Assembly (NCBI GenBank): GCA_029817715.1
Contig: JARUPY010000502.1
Location: 62,001-126,000 of the forward strand
Direction of reading: 5' to 3'
Length of the DNA stretch: 64,000 nucleotides
Origin: Melastoma dodecandrum
Taxonomy: Eukaryota > Streptophyta > Magnoliopsida > Myrtales > Melastomataceae
Part shown: in pieces, positions 1 to 11,739 of the stretch
Layout of the letters: each line of letters opens with the position of its first letter
Position numbering within the stretch: position 1 is the stretch's first letter
The notes under the pieces: model-generated
The model's database searches: none
What the model was told of the DNA's origin: nothing
The model's input: only the letters and a program-made list of their open reading frames with translations
Translations under genes and position numbers: made by a program

Positions 1-2500
1 TGATTTCAGGAAGGCAGAAGACAATTTGTCGCATCGAAAAGACGGGTCAGCGGCGTGAGAATCAAACTGAAGCATCCGGCGTCTTTTAACTTGCAGGGAT
101 GAAAAATCTCCTATATCCTTGCTCGTCTCACCTACAATGGACGGAACAAGAGAAGAATCAAAGTTACCGCCAAAGTGACGGGCAATGTCTAATAGACACC
201 ACACCTGGTGCAAATAGGAGGAAGATCCTACCATTTCCCATCATCTCGTATGTCAGACCAGTACAGGCCTTTACTGGCGTTGTTTCATCGAACATGTAAA
301 ACAGGTCCTCCACATCTCGAGTCACTCCATCCTATATACATTGAGACGCGTCTGCCAAGGTGAAACCAGTTTAGCAGGCATACAGTTCAGAGATTGTGAT
401 ACGCAAAGATATGCAGGGCTTCCTTTTCCAAGAACAATAAGGCGGTAAAAGTCCAAATTCACAGTTAGTGGGACAGCAAGGTACCGAAATTCGCAGCCAT
501 CCCGACACCGTTTTCCTCCTGCCAATCCCATGTTTTGCTGCAAACGGTATACGGGTTGGGTCACGCATGCAAATAGAATGGTAAAACGTCGGAAGCACTG
601 TGGCTTACATCTCAAACAAGGGAGAACACGAGAAATGAAACAGGGGAGATAGGATCGTACTAAATGAAATGAGCCAGACACAGCAGACAAATAACTCGAC
701 AAGCTACTCCAATATCATCGAGGGGCAGAGCAAAAGTAATAATTTCCGGGACAGTAGAGGCGGGGAGAGAAACTGGAACAACACAAAGGAGCAGCAAAGA
801 AACCTGGATGATGTGGGAAAGAACACCGCCTACAAACTATAATAGAGAGAGTACAGCAACGGGATGACTAAAACAAAGGGCTATGGACATACGTTATCGT
901 TCTTACAAGGACGAGAAAAAGAGAACCCCCCGATTAACTGACAAACACACACGCACACACAAACACGGTTACTTTCAAGGAGGAGCAAGAATCCACAGGG
1001 AAACCACATGAAATATCAACAACAAATGGAAACCCAGGAAACAGAAAGCAGGAACCAACTCCAGCAAAAAACCACAGGGAAAGACGGGGAGGGGGGAGCG
1101 TGTCCCTCACTGGCGGAGGGTGAGGTCCATAAGAAGGGGTTCCCTCCCACGGAAATCACAAAGAGAGGAAGAGACCCGACTGCCTTCCCTCAAAACAGTC
1201 GGCAGGTACAACCGACGACTAAAGGGAGGGGAGGAGTAAGTCCAAAATTCGGGGAGAAAGGACAGACAAAAGACAAAAAGGGGGGGAGTTGCCTTGCCCA
1301 CCCCTTAAAAGAGACAGAGTGGGAGTGGGTGACCAAAAGGATTTTACTCTCTCTCTCTCTCTCTCTCTTTTGCTTCTCTTTATAATAAATAAGAATTATT
1401 TTGAAATAAATCATCGGAACAAACAACGTCACCCTTCAAAGATTTGTTTCCTTTTTTTGCTTATTGTAAAAATCTATAATTGATATTCCCTCTTCGAACG
1501 TTGTTTGGGGAGGAAAGCACCTCCGTACGCTTATTTCTTAAAATAATACTACTCATAAAGTCACCCTTGAGGCAGCGAGTTTAGTTGACGAAGAAAGTTG
1601 AAGCAATGCACGTGTGTAGAGTTAGTTTTCAAAAAAAGCATGGCTCAAGTTTTTAAAATTATGATTTTACTATTCTTAAATAACCGAGCCGCAAAATAAA
1701 CAAAATGTCGAAGTTGGGTTCATGCATTTTATTTATTTTTTGTTAGAAATCGTCTTTACGTGGGATCGATTTTCCCCTCGTAAAGACGGGTTCCCTTGTT
1801 TTTATTATTCAGAACCGTAATCTTAATTTCACAAACGCAAACCGACGAATTTTTTTAAAGCTACTTCCCTTCAAATAGCAACTTTACAGTAACACCACAC
1901 CCAAGTTACAATTTTATGCTTTCACCCTAAGTATGGGATTTCTTTCATCAAGCAAAGCCCCTACTCAACTAACCATCCCGATAAATATTCCTCCCAACGT
2001 TCCCTTCCATTCCAACTACGACTCCCACGTCATTGATTTTCGTTTCCTGACTTTTACGTCGTCGTTTAAAACCACAATTGAAATGGGGGGATACTGGTGG
2101 CCGTTGCTCTCAACATTCATTTTCTGGTTTGACTGGTAAATTTCATTAGTATTATTATTATTATTATATGTGAAGATTAGGACGGACCCAAGGGGGCATA
2201 CAGAGGCATCAAACGGACACATACATCCCACTATCCGCAAAATAAGGCAGACCCATGCGCATGATGGAGCGACATTTCTCAAACTCCGATTTCCTGATTT
2301 TTTTTTATTTTTATTTAAATGTTAAACGAAATTGGACTTTGATTTCGGGATTCATAGGCACAGAAGAGGAGTCTACCTGACAAAGTGAAATCAGCCGGCA
2401 ACTCCTATTTTACTAACTAAAGAAGTCGGAGTTACCTGCTCTTATTTCTTTGTTTTCACAAAACGAATTTTAAATTGGATTGCATTTCCTGATAGTACTA
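1..2500. other. No recognisable gene; purine-rich leader-like stretch
   Basis: Short ORFs occur on both strands, but none matches a protein family I recognise and none shows coding character. The stretch from about 700 to 1,340 is rich in A and G on the + strand, then a CT dinucleotide run follows. Seen from the minus strand this looks like a CT-rich 5' leader or promoter of a gene lying to the left of the window. That is only an inference. From about 1,500 to 2,500 the DNA is AT-rich and featureless. Confidence 0.4.
1347..1368. repeat. (CT)n microsatellite
   Basis: A clean run of about eleven CT units is visible. Such CT/GA tracts are common in plant promoters and 5' leaders. No gene start can be assigned to it here. 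Confidence 0.9.
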
Positions 2501-3039
2501 CATCATATCACACTTTCAACCGTATAATATGTAAACCACTTTAAAAAATGTTCCGTAGTTTTATAAATTCGCGATACCAAAGTGAAATAACAACAAATTA
2601 CATCATTTGTTCCTTGTGGGACGCCTCCGAGCGTAGAACCAGTCAAATCGTCATAGATTAAATAGTGGGGAACGCATGTTGTCATCGTCTTGTATAAGTA
2701 GGACGTCATCAATGTCAAATATGGGACCTTCTGCCTCCTGTAGCTCATCGTTACGATTCGGTTCCTGTGCCGGCTCTAACTCCGATGATACATCATCATT
2801 CCCTTGGTCGTCATCTCGCCTCACCGGTTGTCCACCTTGATGTCCATACAAGCGCATCGAGCAAAATTTCCTCATAAATCTCACACAAAATATCCACAAT
2901 GCGCAACAATTCTGATGCATCCCCTATCTTCGATTGAAGCGATATATCTGAGAGACATTGTGCCTGTGAAGATATTATACTATTATATCATAAATGTAAA
3001 GAAGCTAGAAAACATTATACGAATACTTACCATTATACC

Positions 3040-3570
3040 CAGCATAACTCATCTGTGGGATGCGTATTGATGACTGTGACGCTAGTATAACCATGTCAAA
3101 CATGCAGATCCCCAGCTATAACGACCAGCTGCTTCCAAATTCTCCAACAACTGCAGCCGCATCAAATGAACTAAGGTATTTGACTCGTTGGGAAATAACA
3201 TCACTCCTGTCAGCTACAACATGTATACACATGTATGCATGAGTTGTATACACATGTATACAACTCTTCCGTAGCACAAGGCGGAAGCTCATCAAATCTA
3301 GACGCTAGCCAGCTCAACTTCAATCTCCCCGCCTTCATATCATTCCTGCCCCGGAACATGATCAAGTAAATGTTTGCATACGGCAAAAAAATCGAAGTTA
3401 CGTAGCCAACAATTGGGTCCCCTTCTACTGGTAATCCTAACTGTATATCTTGGAGCGTAATCGTCATCTCTCCACATACTATGAGGAAAGTACGTGTCTT
3501 CGACCTTCATCTCTCCACCAAAGTGGTAATCAAGGCTCAATCTAGCTGAATAAATGACAGTTTCACAACA
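3040..3570 (-). pseudogene. Plant mobile domain (PMD/MAIN-like) fragment, decayed
   Basis: Reading the minus strand downward from about 3,570 gives a nearly continuous match to the plant mobile domain, the domain of MAIN and of 'PP7 long form homolog' proteins. Recognisable blocks are LITTLVER, then GEMTITLQDIQLGLPVEGDP, then KLSWLASRFDELP, then ISQRVKYLSSFDAAA. The first block has a TGA just before it and a TGA where the family normally has Trp after VER. A palindromic insert built from GTATACACATGTATAC interrupts the frame after the FDELP block, near 3,210-3,260. PMD genes are often carried by or derived from transposons. Weaker possible fragments lie at 3,681-3,790 and 2,650-2,800 on the same strand. 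I call it a pseudogene; family assignment is from motif recognition only. Confidence 0.6.
3215..3262. repeat. Short palindromic GTATACACATGTATAC repeat
   Basis: Two arms of ACATGTATAC/GTATACATGT-type sequence face each other around TGCATGAG. The repeat falls inside the PMD reading frame and replaces the sequence expected there. Confidence 0.6.
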
Positions 3571-4019
3571 CGATAAATATTCATACTCGGATCTCTTTCT
3601 GTCTCCTTCACAATATTTTCGGGATGACGACACTTCGATACATGGTTATGACAAATAGAAATGATGCATTAAACATATTATTATAACCACTGAAAGCACA
3701 TTACCGATGTGTATCCTTCCTCCCAAATCAAAGAAGGGCGATGACGAACATGATCATAGAGCACATCTGTACAATGAGTTCTTGGCTTCATTTTGCGATA
3801 AGAATTCATAAATACCGAAAACTCCATTAGTCCAAAGAAGTTGCTAACAGCGGAACAACGCCAGTGATCGATTGTATGATCCAACCCAGCAAATAAAGAA
3901 ATCCTAAATCCCACCCACGATGTGACAAAAAGACGAGAAAGGAATAAAATTTTACTCAAATGAAAACTAATGTTCTCTTCGTCTTCCAACTCCGATATCA
4001 ATTTCACGACACACCCACA

Positions 4020-4700
4020 AAATGCCCAAAACCCAGAAAGAGCGGAGAAACCAAACTAGGACAGGGACATAGAATTCTACTACTAACGGTTTTTGTACCA
4101 TTTTTAACGTAAGTGGCAAAAATTCATGCGAAACAGGATGTATAGCATCGAAATTTCGAAAATAATATGTCAAAAAGTTTAACTTTTAGAAAAACTCCTA
4201 AGTCAGACTTTATAAGTCTAACCTCATTTTTTATTTTTATTTTTATTTTATTTTTAAAAATCGGACTTCTCGACTTTCATAAAGGGGTATTTTTTATAAG
4301 TCTGACTTCGGTACATTATTTTCTGAATTTAAAAAACATGTACCCTATTTAACAAATTTTTTATCCGCCTAACATTATTTCGTACGTACCTCTACCTCTA
4401 CTACTAACAAGCAACAAGAAAGCTGATGATCCACATTACGGACACATACCCAAGGAACGGGGAAATGACAGATTCCATCCCAGCAATTGGGTCAGCCGCT
4501 CACCGACGATTACAAAAGAATCTCTCCGATTAGTGCTTGGAGGATTTGGTCTGACGGGGGGAGACGATCCAGGAATCATTCCCGATTCTTCAAAAAGTTA
4601 AGAATTTTACGGCAAATAAGTTAGATTATTAGATTTTACATGGACCGTTTGAGGAGAAGAAAAGTACCGGAATGAATCACTTTGAAAATTTCTAGCAATC
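4020..4700. other. AT-rich spacer, no gene seen
   Basis: This holds AT-rich DNA with a small inverted motif (AAGTCAGACTTTATAAGTC near 4,198), followed by a more mixed stretch (4,390-4,620) without a supportable reading frame. The SUMO 3' untranslated region probably begins to the right of here. Confidence 0.4.
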
Positions 4701-5304
4701 AACTTGAACTTATGGAAGCAGATGTACAAGATCATTTATATTTATTCAAGGGGGGCTAATTTTCTGGAATTGTCTGCTATCAGCTCTGGCAGTCGGCACT
4801 CCAGCTTTATGCAGTCACTTCTCTGTAAACACATGAAGAACACGTACATACTTGAAGCTTGTGAAGAACCATCAAGTATCCAATGCATTGTGTTCATCTC
4901 AATCTTTATCCTAACAGTTCAGCGTCGAACTGCGCCTTCTTTCATGGAGGAAGGAATCTAAGTTGAGGTGCTGCAGCTTGTGAAGAGAGGACATTCATCC
5001 ATTTCCTCTTCTTTCTCTGCTCGAGGGATTATCATTCCAATCAACCACTGGCCATTCTAAACCATGAAATGGACAATAAAACAAGGGAAAGGAGCACAAT
5101 CAAAGCATTCAGGCTAACAAACACAGCTCCAGATCAAATCAGAAACCATACATACACCTCTTTAGTTTAGGAACACAATACTAAAGCCTACTAGGCACAT
5201 AGACAAGGTGTTTTAAGTAATCCAGGGCCATCACTACAATCACTTCAATGATAAAGCCAGCCACTTTGGAACTTCCAGATTTGAGACCCTGCATCATCAG
5301 GAAG

Positions 5305-7092
5305 TCAGGGCATTCGGTGCCCGCCAGTTTGGTGGAGCATCGCATCTATTTCATCACCATCTTCCATCTCAAGCTGTACACAGAATTTCACATCATGAAT
5401 TAGCAAGGACAAAATGCTTCTGCTTCCTTGGTTGATACAACATGGTTAGTAAATCATAATGCTTGAATGCATTGGAACATGTATACATAAGAATTAAGCT
5501 CTGCCATGATACAATTGAAGCAGTTTATTCAGTATGGCCACATGATACACAGCATTACCATCGAATATGAACGCACGGCAAGATCATTAACAACACACAA
5601 TCAATAGGGAAGAGCCCCCTGGCCTCCTGGACTTCCTATTACTGCTTTGTTGACTAAAAGAACTCCGGCTTGCTTGAAATGTATTATTCAGCAATGAAAA
5701 ATGGCCTTAGCCCCTTTAAATCGTGATCATCAGAGAAAAAACAAACTAGTTTTTAAATCCAAGCAAGAATTCTTCTTTACAAGAGTATTCATAGCATGCA
5801 AGACTAGGGTTTCATTCAAAGGATATGACCCTCATCTCTTTGATGTTTAAACGAGTAAACTGGATTTTTCAGGTAGAGACAGTGTTCAAATTCATTGGAC
5901 CGAGAGACCTAATGACTACACTATTATAACCGAGTCTAGAGAAAATGTCCAGGGATCACATATAGAAACAAGATATTGATAAGCGATACTCCCAGAAAAA
6001 AATATGATACACACAAACATAGCAAGTGCAAGTGAACGCTTTTTACCTCATCGGGTGTCTGCTCTCCCCTAAGTCTGCGGCCATCAAACAGGAAAGCAAT
6101 GGAGTTCAACTCCACAGATTGCCTATCGCAATAAGCATTCATAAGTTTCTTGAGTTGAGTGCTTCTTTTTATCCTAAAGAATACCTCATTTCCATCCTAC
6201 AAGGTTAGAGCAATAAAAGTTCCCGATGAAAATTGGAAGGCCATGACCAATATATGAAATGGAAGTCAACAGAAAATTAGACTTTAGAATCAGGCAGAAA
6301 CAACAAGCAGAGGCTATGAAATAAAGCATCGACATGCAATATGAAAAAAGGATCTGCAGTATGCCCTTCATAAGCCCATGTAACATAGCAACAAGCTCAG
6401 CAAGAGAAAGAGAAACCTTTCAGTTGCTTGTCTACTAAGAAAGAATAACATGCAGAAAAGTTTAAGAGGCTTAACCGAAGAGTTCCCATTGGAAATTAAT
6501 CAATTAGTCATAACAAGGCCTTTGGACGGTAATGTCGGTGTTCAAACATATCACTACCATCACTGCAGAGACATCAGTCAAGAACCATCAATCTCCCACC
6601 AAATTACCACAAGCAAAGGTCTATTGACCGGTTATAAATCAATATCCCAAACAACTGAAGGCTTGTACATGTATCACAATGCACCGAAGAACAAAAAACT
6701 ACTCCTACTCACTCGAGGGGAAGCAGTATCTGGGAAAACTACATGACCCTGCCGTGACTCAATCAGACATGCTTCCGCACAAGCTATACCCTAAATCAGG
6801 ATCGAATTTACCCCCCCCCCCCGGCTCAATTAATCTCCTAAAGTCAAAATCATAGCATCGATCATGATTACAGCGAAGATACCAGCCGCTCACCATCTCC
6901 TCAAATCAAAATGTCAAAAAACACCGACATCCAAACCAAACAACAGCGAAAAAGAGAAAAACAAAAACGAGTAATGAGATAAGGGGAAACGAAGGAGGGA
7001 AAGTCAACCTGGCCCTTGACCTTGAGGTTGATGTGCGCTGTCTGATCGCCGGGCTTCTTGTCCTCCTCGCCGCCGCCCGCCGGTGCCGACAT
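5305..7092 (-). CDS. SUMO: Small ubiquitin-related modifier (SUMO1/2 type), 3 exons
   Basis: SUMO is conjugated to lysines of nuclear and other proteins through the E1 SAE1/SAE2 and E2 SCE1. Exons on the minus strand are 7,092-7,009, 6,196-6,047 and 5,373-5,305 (84, 150 and 69 nt), all phase 0 with GT donors and AG acceptors, giving 100 residues. Exon 1 starts [16 protein letters not shown] and carries [10 protein letters not shown]. Exon 2 begins [18 protein letters not shown] and includes [20 protein letters not shown], the beta-grasp core. Exon 3 ends with [15 protein letters not shown] followed by HRMP. The GG at residues 95-96 is where ULP proteases cut, so HRMP is the removable propeptide. 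Length and all landmark residues fit plant SUMO1/SUMO2. No lesion is seen, and the gene stands alone between transposon-derived sequences. Confidence 0.95.
6811..6822. repeat. Poly-C run in SUMO intron 1
   Basis: Twelve consecutive C residues lie in the first SUMO intron. Runs of this kind are prone to length errors in sequencing but do not affect the coding exons. Confidence 0.9.
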
Positions 7093-7299
7093 CCTCCGCC
7101 TCGTCTGGTTGGGAGATTTTCGGCCTTTCTTTTTTGGTAAGAGAGGGAGAGGGTTAGGGTTTTTATAAATTAATCGGAAACAAGAAGAAACGAAAGGGTG
7201 GATGAAAGTTTGTTTCAGTAATTCCGTAATTAGTCCTAAACCTCTTAGATTAACGCTTCCCACTCCACGTATATGACGATAATTTAAGATTTTGTTAAC

Positions 7300-7940
7300 C
7301 AGTGACGTACTTGTTAAAAAATAATTAATATATTTTTAAATTAAGCTATTTAACATTTAATATATTTTATAAAAATTTTTCATTTAATATACTTTTTTAC
7401 TATTTAATAATATTATTAATTATATTTTTACTATTTATATATCTTTAACAAAAATCATAATTTAATTAGTTTCATATTCTCCAAAATGGAATCCAATTTA
7501 CCAAATATAAGCAAAATTTGGGAAAATTAAAGGGTAAAAATCAGATTTATAGTATTGAGTCGACATTTTATTAAATTGATTAGTAGCAATTCCTGAAATT
7601 ACCCGTATTACGGTTTTCAATATTTATATCAAAAGTCCAAATTTTTTTCAATTATGGCGAAAATCTGACTTTCTTTCGTTTAACATATACAAAAATTTAA
7701 ATATAAATATTTAAATGAATTATCGTTTAGTGGGTCCACAAAAGAATTGATTGGTAAGGGTGGGGTTGGTGGTAATACACCAACAAGGGTGAGAAATCAG
7801 ATCTCATCATTGTTATCATGAAATCAATCACGAGTTTCCACAAAACATTTCGATCGGGGCAAAAATTCCAAATAAAGCATATTGGGAATGGAATCACAAT
7901 CCTCACGAATTTATTTATTTAAGACGTGGCAAGCAGAATT
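7300..7940. other. AT-rich SUMO upstream region, no gene seen
   Basis: Very AT-rich DNA upstream of the SUMO start. No reading frame or repeat structure was recognised. The SUMO promoter and 5' leader should lie between about 7,093 and 7,300, where TTTTTTGG and GAGAGGGAGAGG-type leader sequence is visible. Confidence 0.4.
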
Positions 7941-7948
7941 AATTATAC

Positions 7949-8362
7949 GGGAAGCGGATAACGCCCCTCACACGGGACGTCCCCCATTTGTATTATTTTT
8001 TTATCATTTTTTAATACACTTATACTAACGAAATTAATACAGGCATAATTATAAACATTGTACTAATTAAAATCAGTACAATATAAAAATTATATACTAG
8101 TACAGCATTTGTACATTATATTAATTTTACAGTAAATAATTTGTACCAATTAGTACAATTGTAATTACTACAATTGTACTAATTAAAATTAGTATAATGT
8201 ACAAATGCATACCAGTAAATGGTTTGTACATTATACTAATTTTAACTAGTACAATTGTAGTAATTACAACTGTATTAATTTTGTTAGTACAAATGTACTA
8301 AAAATCGGTCAAAATTAATACAAATGGGGGGACGTCCCGTGCGGGGCACGTTAGCTGCTTCC
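7949..8362. mobile_element. MITE, ~414 bp, with ~45-bp inverted ends
   Basis: The left end (GGGAAGCGGATAACG..., then CACGGGACGTCCCCCATTTG) matches the reverse complement of the right end (GGAAGCAGCTAACG..., then the same block) over roughly 45 bp. Flanks show AATTATAC on the left (7,941-7,948) and AATTATAT on the right (8,363-8,370), an 8-bp target-site duplication with one mismatch, as made by hAT-type transposases. The interior is AT-rich and itself palindromic, with repeated AGTACAATTGTA/TACAATTGTACT motifs. There is no coding capacity, so movement would need a transposase supplied in trans. Confidence 0.8.
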
Positions 8363-8436
8363 AATTATATGGCATGAAGATCTTCATTTTCATTTATTAT
8401 TTGCTCAAGTTTTTAATGTCACACTCGTCATTTTCC

Positions 8437-8570
8437 CTATATATAAATACACATCCATCTCCCATTCATTCTCCGTCCAAACAATCCACTTCCATGTCAA
8501 AAGATTAGTGTTTACGATGGATGGGAAGGAAATCCGGGGCCGCCCGAAGATCCAGGAAATGAACAATTAG
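8437..8570 (+). promoter_or_regulatory. Possible promoter with TATA box, no downstream gene recognised
   Basis: CTATATATAAATAC at about 8,437-8,450 is a good TATA box and is followed by CT-rich leader-like DNA. The next ATG codons open only very short frames (for example 8,516 onward, 17 codons), and nothing recognisable follows. It may be the remnant of a gene or of a retrotransposon LTR. Confidence 0.25.
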
Positions 8571-8869
8571 GACGAAAGCCAGCCAGCCTGCTAGCCGGGT
8601 TGGATGGAACATATACATATGAATGAAGTACTACAGTGTGATTATCCCGTTGAAATATCGAGGAAGCCCAAACAATCGAGGGATATTCCGAGGTATATTC
8701 ATAATAGAGACGTGCAAAAATTGTCATTGAAATGTGGTGGATTTGGCCTTCACACCGAAGATGAATGTCTCGAAATAGGAAATAGAAAGTCATCTTTGGT
8801 GAGAAATAAAACTTTAGTTATCCCAAAATATGCGTTTTCGATTTATTTTGGAGAAGTTGGAAAACAAAT

Positions 8870-10200
8870 CAATTGATTTCTCAAGTCTTTTGTCCAATTA
8901 AAAGAAAGGAAAAAAAAGCTCAAGTCGAGAGAAAAGAAAGATTGCGATATCGAGAAGGCCTAGTTGATTTAAAGAAGAAGAAAAAATTTCACATTTTTTC
9001 TCCCATCGAAGAGTGTGATGATTTTAAAGAAAGACAACAAAAAATGGGACCTTTCACTATTCGAGATCGTTCGTAAAAAAATATATATCTCAAGAAAGGT
9101 GTGAGAGGAAGACAATTGTGGTTCTCGAGAAGGAAATAGACAAGTGCCTTCTCGAGAAGAAAAGACGAATGCCATCTCGGGGAAAAACGAGGAGTCTTCT
9201 CTAGAAAGGAATATACTCTATTTGAGAGATGGACGAATGAACTCCCCAACAACTCAAGAAGCAAAGTTTGGGAAACGTGCCTTCTCATGAAATAAAAGAA
9301 AGAAACTCTTAAGTAAAAGAAATTTATTATCCCTATATTTACTTGTTCACTTCCAATACAACCAAACACATTATCTCGAGAACGTGATCTCACCCGTAAG
9401 AATACCGGTCGACATCACTATAAAAAGGGAGGGACTTAATGTTGCCACATGAATTCTGGGCTTCGTCCTTAATGGGTCGAAGAAGTAAAACTTCGTATGA
9501 GCACTACTCGAGGAGTGCTTCCCGAACATGAGCCTAAGATCAGTACCACTCGAGAAGTCCGTATGAGCACTACTCGAGGAGTGTCTCTCGAATAGGAACC
9601 CAAGATTAACGCCACTCGAGAAGTACTTCTGGAGTACGTCACAGATAAATTCATACAGCTCGAGGCTCGGACAACCTCTCACTACTCGAGAGCTCGTAAT
9701 ATCTCGAGGGAACTCCCGTTAAACCACGTTCGGCTATGGGACACATGGCAAATCCAGAGAGGTCGACTAAAGTACGACGTGCATGGCTCCTACAAAATAG
9801 GAATTCAATCGTGTGCACGATCTGGGTGGATCATCAATTAGCTGAATAATAGTAACCGCAAGATTCTGAGAATATAAAAGGCAGAAAGAACACAGAAAGC
9901 AAGACAACCAATCACACAAATCCAGATTTCATCTAAGTTTTTTGTCTTTGCTTTCTTTCCAAGCGTCATGAACTCAGCGTCCTGCAACCACCTTCCATCC
10001 TCTCTACATTTGATCGCCAATTCACTAGGGTAGATTCCACTAAAGGATTTGCCGTAGCCGCCGTTCCTTCACCGACCAACATGAAGACCTATCATCGTTC
10101 TTTTATTGTTCGGTCGGTCCTTTGTGTTATGTATGTAAGTGTTGTAACGATCCAAACCTTGTAATTCAGTATTGTTCAATTTCAATTCAAATGTTATTTT
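8870..10200. repeat. CTCGAG-rich, probably LTR-derived repetitive DNA
   Basis: The stretch is full of TCTCGAGAAG and ACTCGAGAAGT motifs. It contains ACTATAAAAAGGGAGGG (about 9,418) and AATATAAAAGGCAG (about 9,871), both TATA-like. It ends with leader-like sequence and a TTGTAATTCAGTATTG stretch reminiscent of the R/U5 part of plant Gypsy LTRs. No matching second LTR, primer site or pol gene was found in the window, so it would be a solo or broken LTR. The identification is tentative. Confidence 0.3.
9494..9640. repeat. 66-bp tandem duplication with CTCGAG cores
   Basis: A 66-bp unit starting CGTATGAGCACTACTCGAGG at 9,494 is repeated starting at 9,560. Each unit contains one ACTCGAGGAGT and one ACTCGAGAAGT motif. 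The copies differ at several bases, so the duplication is not recent. Confidence 0.75.
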
Positions 10201-10850
10201 TGTTTCAACTTACGTTTTTTTACTATATAAGATCACAAATCACTGTAAAATTCCCCATGTATTACGGGGAAATATTTCACGCCTAACAGTTACTCTCATG
10301 GAAATATTCCATTGTTATATAACACGTGTCACCAACTTTGACCTCCGTTGCTCCGTGGAAATGCGATCTCATGGACTTATATGTAATTATTGTGTAGGAT
10401 TTAATGTAACTTGAATTAAGCCAGCCGTGAAATTTATCTTTTAAATTGCTATAAGATTTGGCCAGTTTTAAAAAATCACCCCATGATTATAAGTGGGATG
10501 AATAAAAAATGACCCAGCAAGGAAAAACAAAATGGAAACACAAATTTTGAGGCGGGAGGCAGTTCTTCCAGGGGATTTCTTTTAATCTTCTTTCGAGGTT
10601 TTGTTTTTGTTTTTTATTCGGTAAATAAGTGCATTAATTAAAAGAACATTGAACATAAATGGGTCCTAAGTCCGCTATAATAGATTACTAAAGAATGGTG
10701 TTCTTAAAAAAATTGTTAAATATAATTTCATTTTTTAATTCAAATTTAAAGTACGAATGAGACCTCAACAACTTTTAAAAGGCTTCATATTTGACAATTA
10801 GATAGATTTTATATAAGTCTCACTTTTGAATCGTGATTTTAAAATTAAGG

Positions 10851-11419
10851 TAAAATATACTTACGGTCTCAACTTTGAGTCAACTTTCTATTTTGTAATT
10901 AACTTATTATGTTATATAATTTTGTCATTAAGTTTTATTTTTATTTTGATTTTGGTCAATCTTGAATTTTTTCTAGCGAAAGCGAGACAATACCTTAATA
11001 TAGTTCAACCCATGTCCTATAATAGTGGAGTTTCAACCTTTCATTTATTCGTCTCATAATCCACTTTACCCGTAATAGCAACCCCCTAATAGAACATCAT
11101 CCGACCTTCATCGATTTTGCTTATTTTTTGACAGCATCAGCAATTATCGTTTAACTCGGCTTCCAATTCACTTGATTTGTCCATCAAAATTAAAAAAAAA
11201 ACAAATGGGATGTTTCAATATTATTTTCCATTTTTTTTGTAATTTTTTTCTTTTTTAGTCGATAAATCAAAATTGTGTTTATTTGACTTACGCGTGATAA
11301 AATTCAAAATTGACTAAAATTAAAATAAAATAAAAGTTGGTGACAAAATTATATAACAAATTAAGTTAATAATAAAACATGAAGTTAGCTCAAAGTTAAG
11401 GCTATAAATTGATATTTTA
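10851..11419. mobile_element. MITE family A, copy 1 (~569 bp)
   Basis: Long terminal inverted repeats of about 100 bp are seen. The left end reads TAAAATATAC...CTCAACTTTGAGTCAAC..., then TATATAATTTTGTCA...TTTTATTTTTATTTTGATTTTGG. The right end carries the same sequence inverted. The interior, read on the minus strand, matches copy 2 at 53,775-54,306 read on the plus strand (GATGGACAAAT..., GAAGCCGA..., GATGAAGG... in the same order), so the two copies are in opposite orientation. No coding capacity is present. Superfamily is not certain; a clear target duplication could not be fixed. Confidence 0.7.
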
Positions 11420-11739
11420 TCTAAAATTAAATTAAGAACGTTATTTAAAATGTTTTTAAAATTAGAATAATATTTTATAAATTTTTTTAACCTAAAAGTA
11501 AAACGGTAAGAAGGCTGAGGGGAAGATTTACGCTGGTTGAGTTCGGTTGGGATGCGATTAAACAGAGAGGAATCAGATGTTGAGAAGACGTATAAAAAGT
11601 AAATTTTTAATTGAAAAAGAAAAAGTAGAATAATCGTCGTCTTCCTACAAATCGAGACAGACGTCATACTCCCGGCAAAAAAGAGAAAACGACAACCTAC
11701 GATTAACACCAACACCCCTCCCTCCCCAATTTTCATTCC

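Noticed and set aside
322..702. 126-codon minus-strand frame
   Set aside because: No recognisable domain and irregular composition. Overlapping frames on both strands are equally long, as expected by chance.
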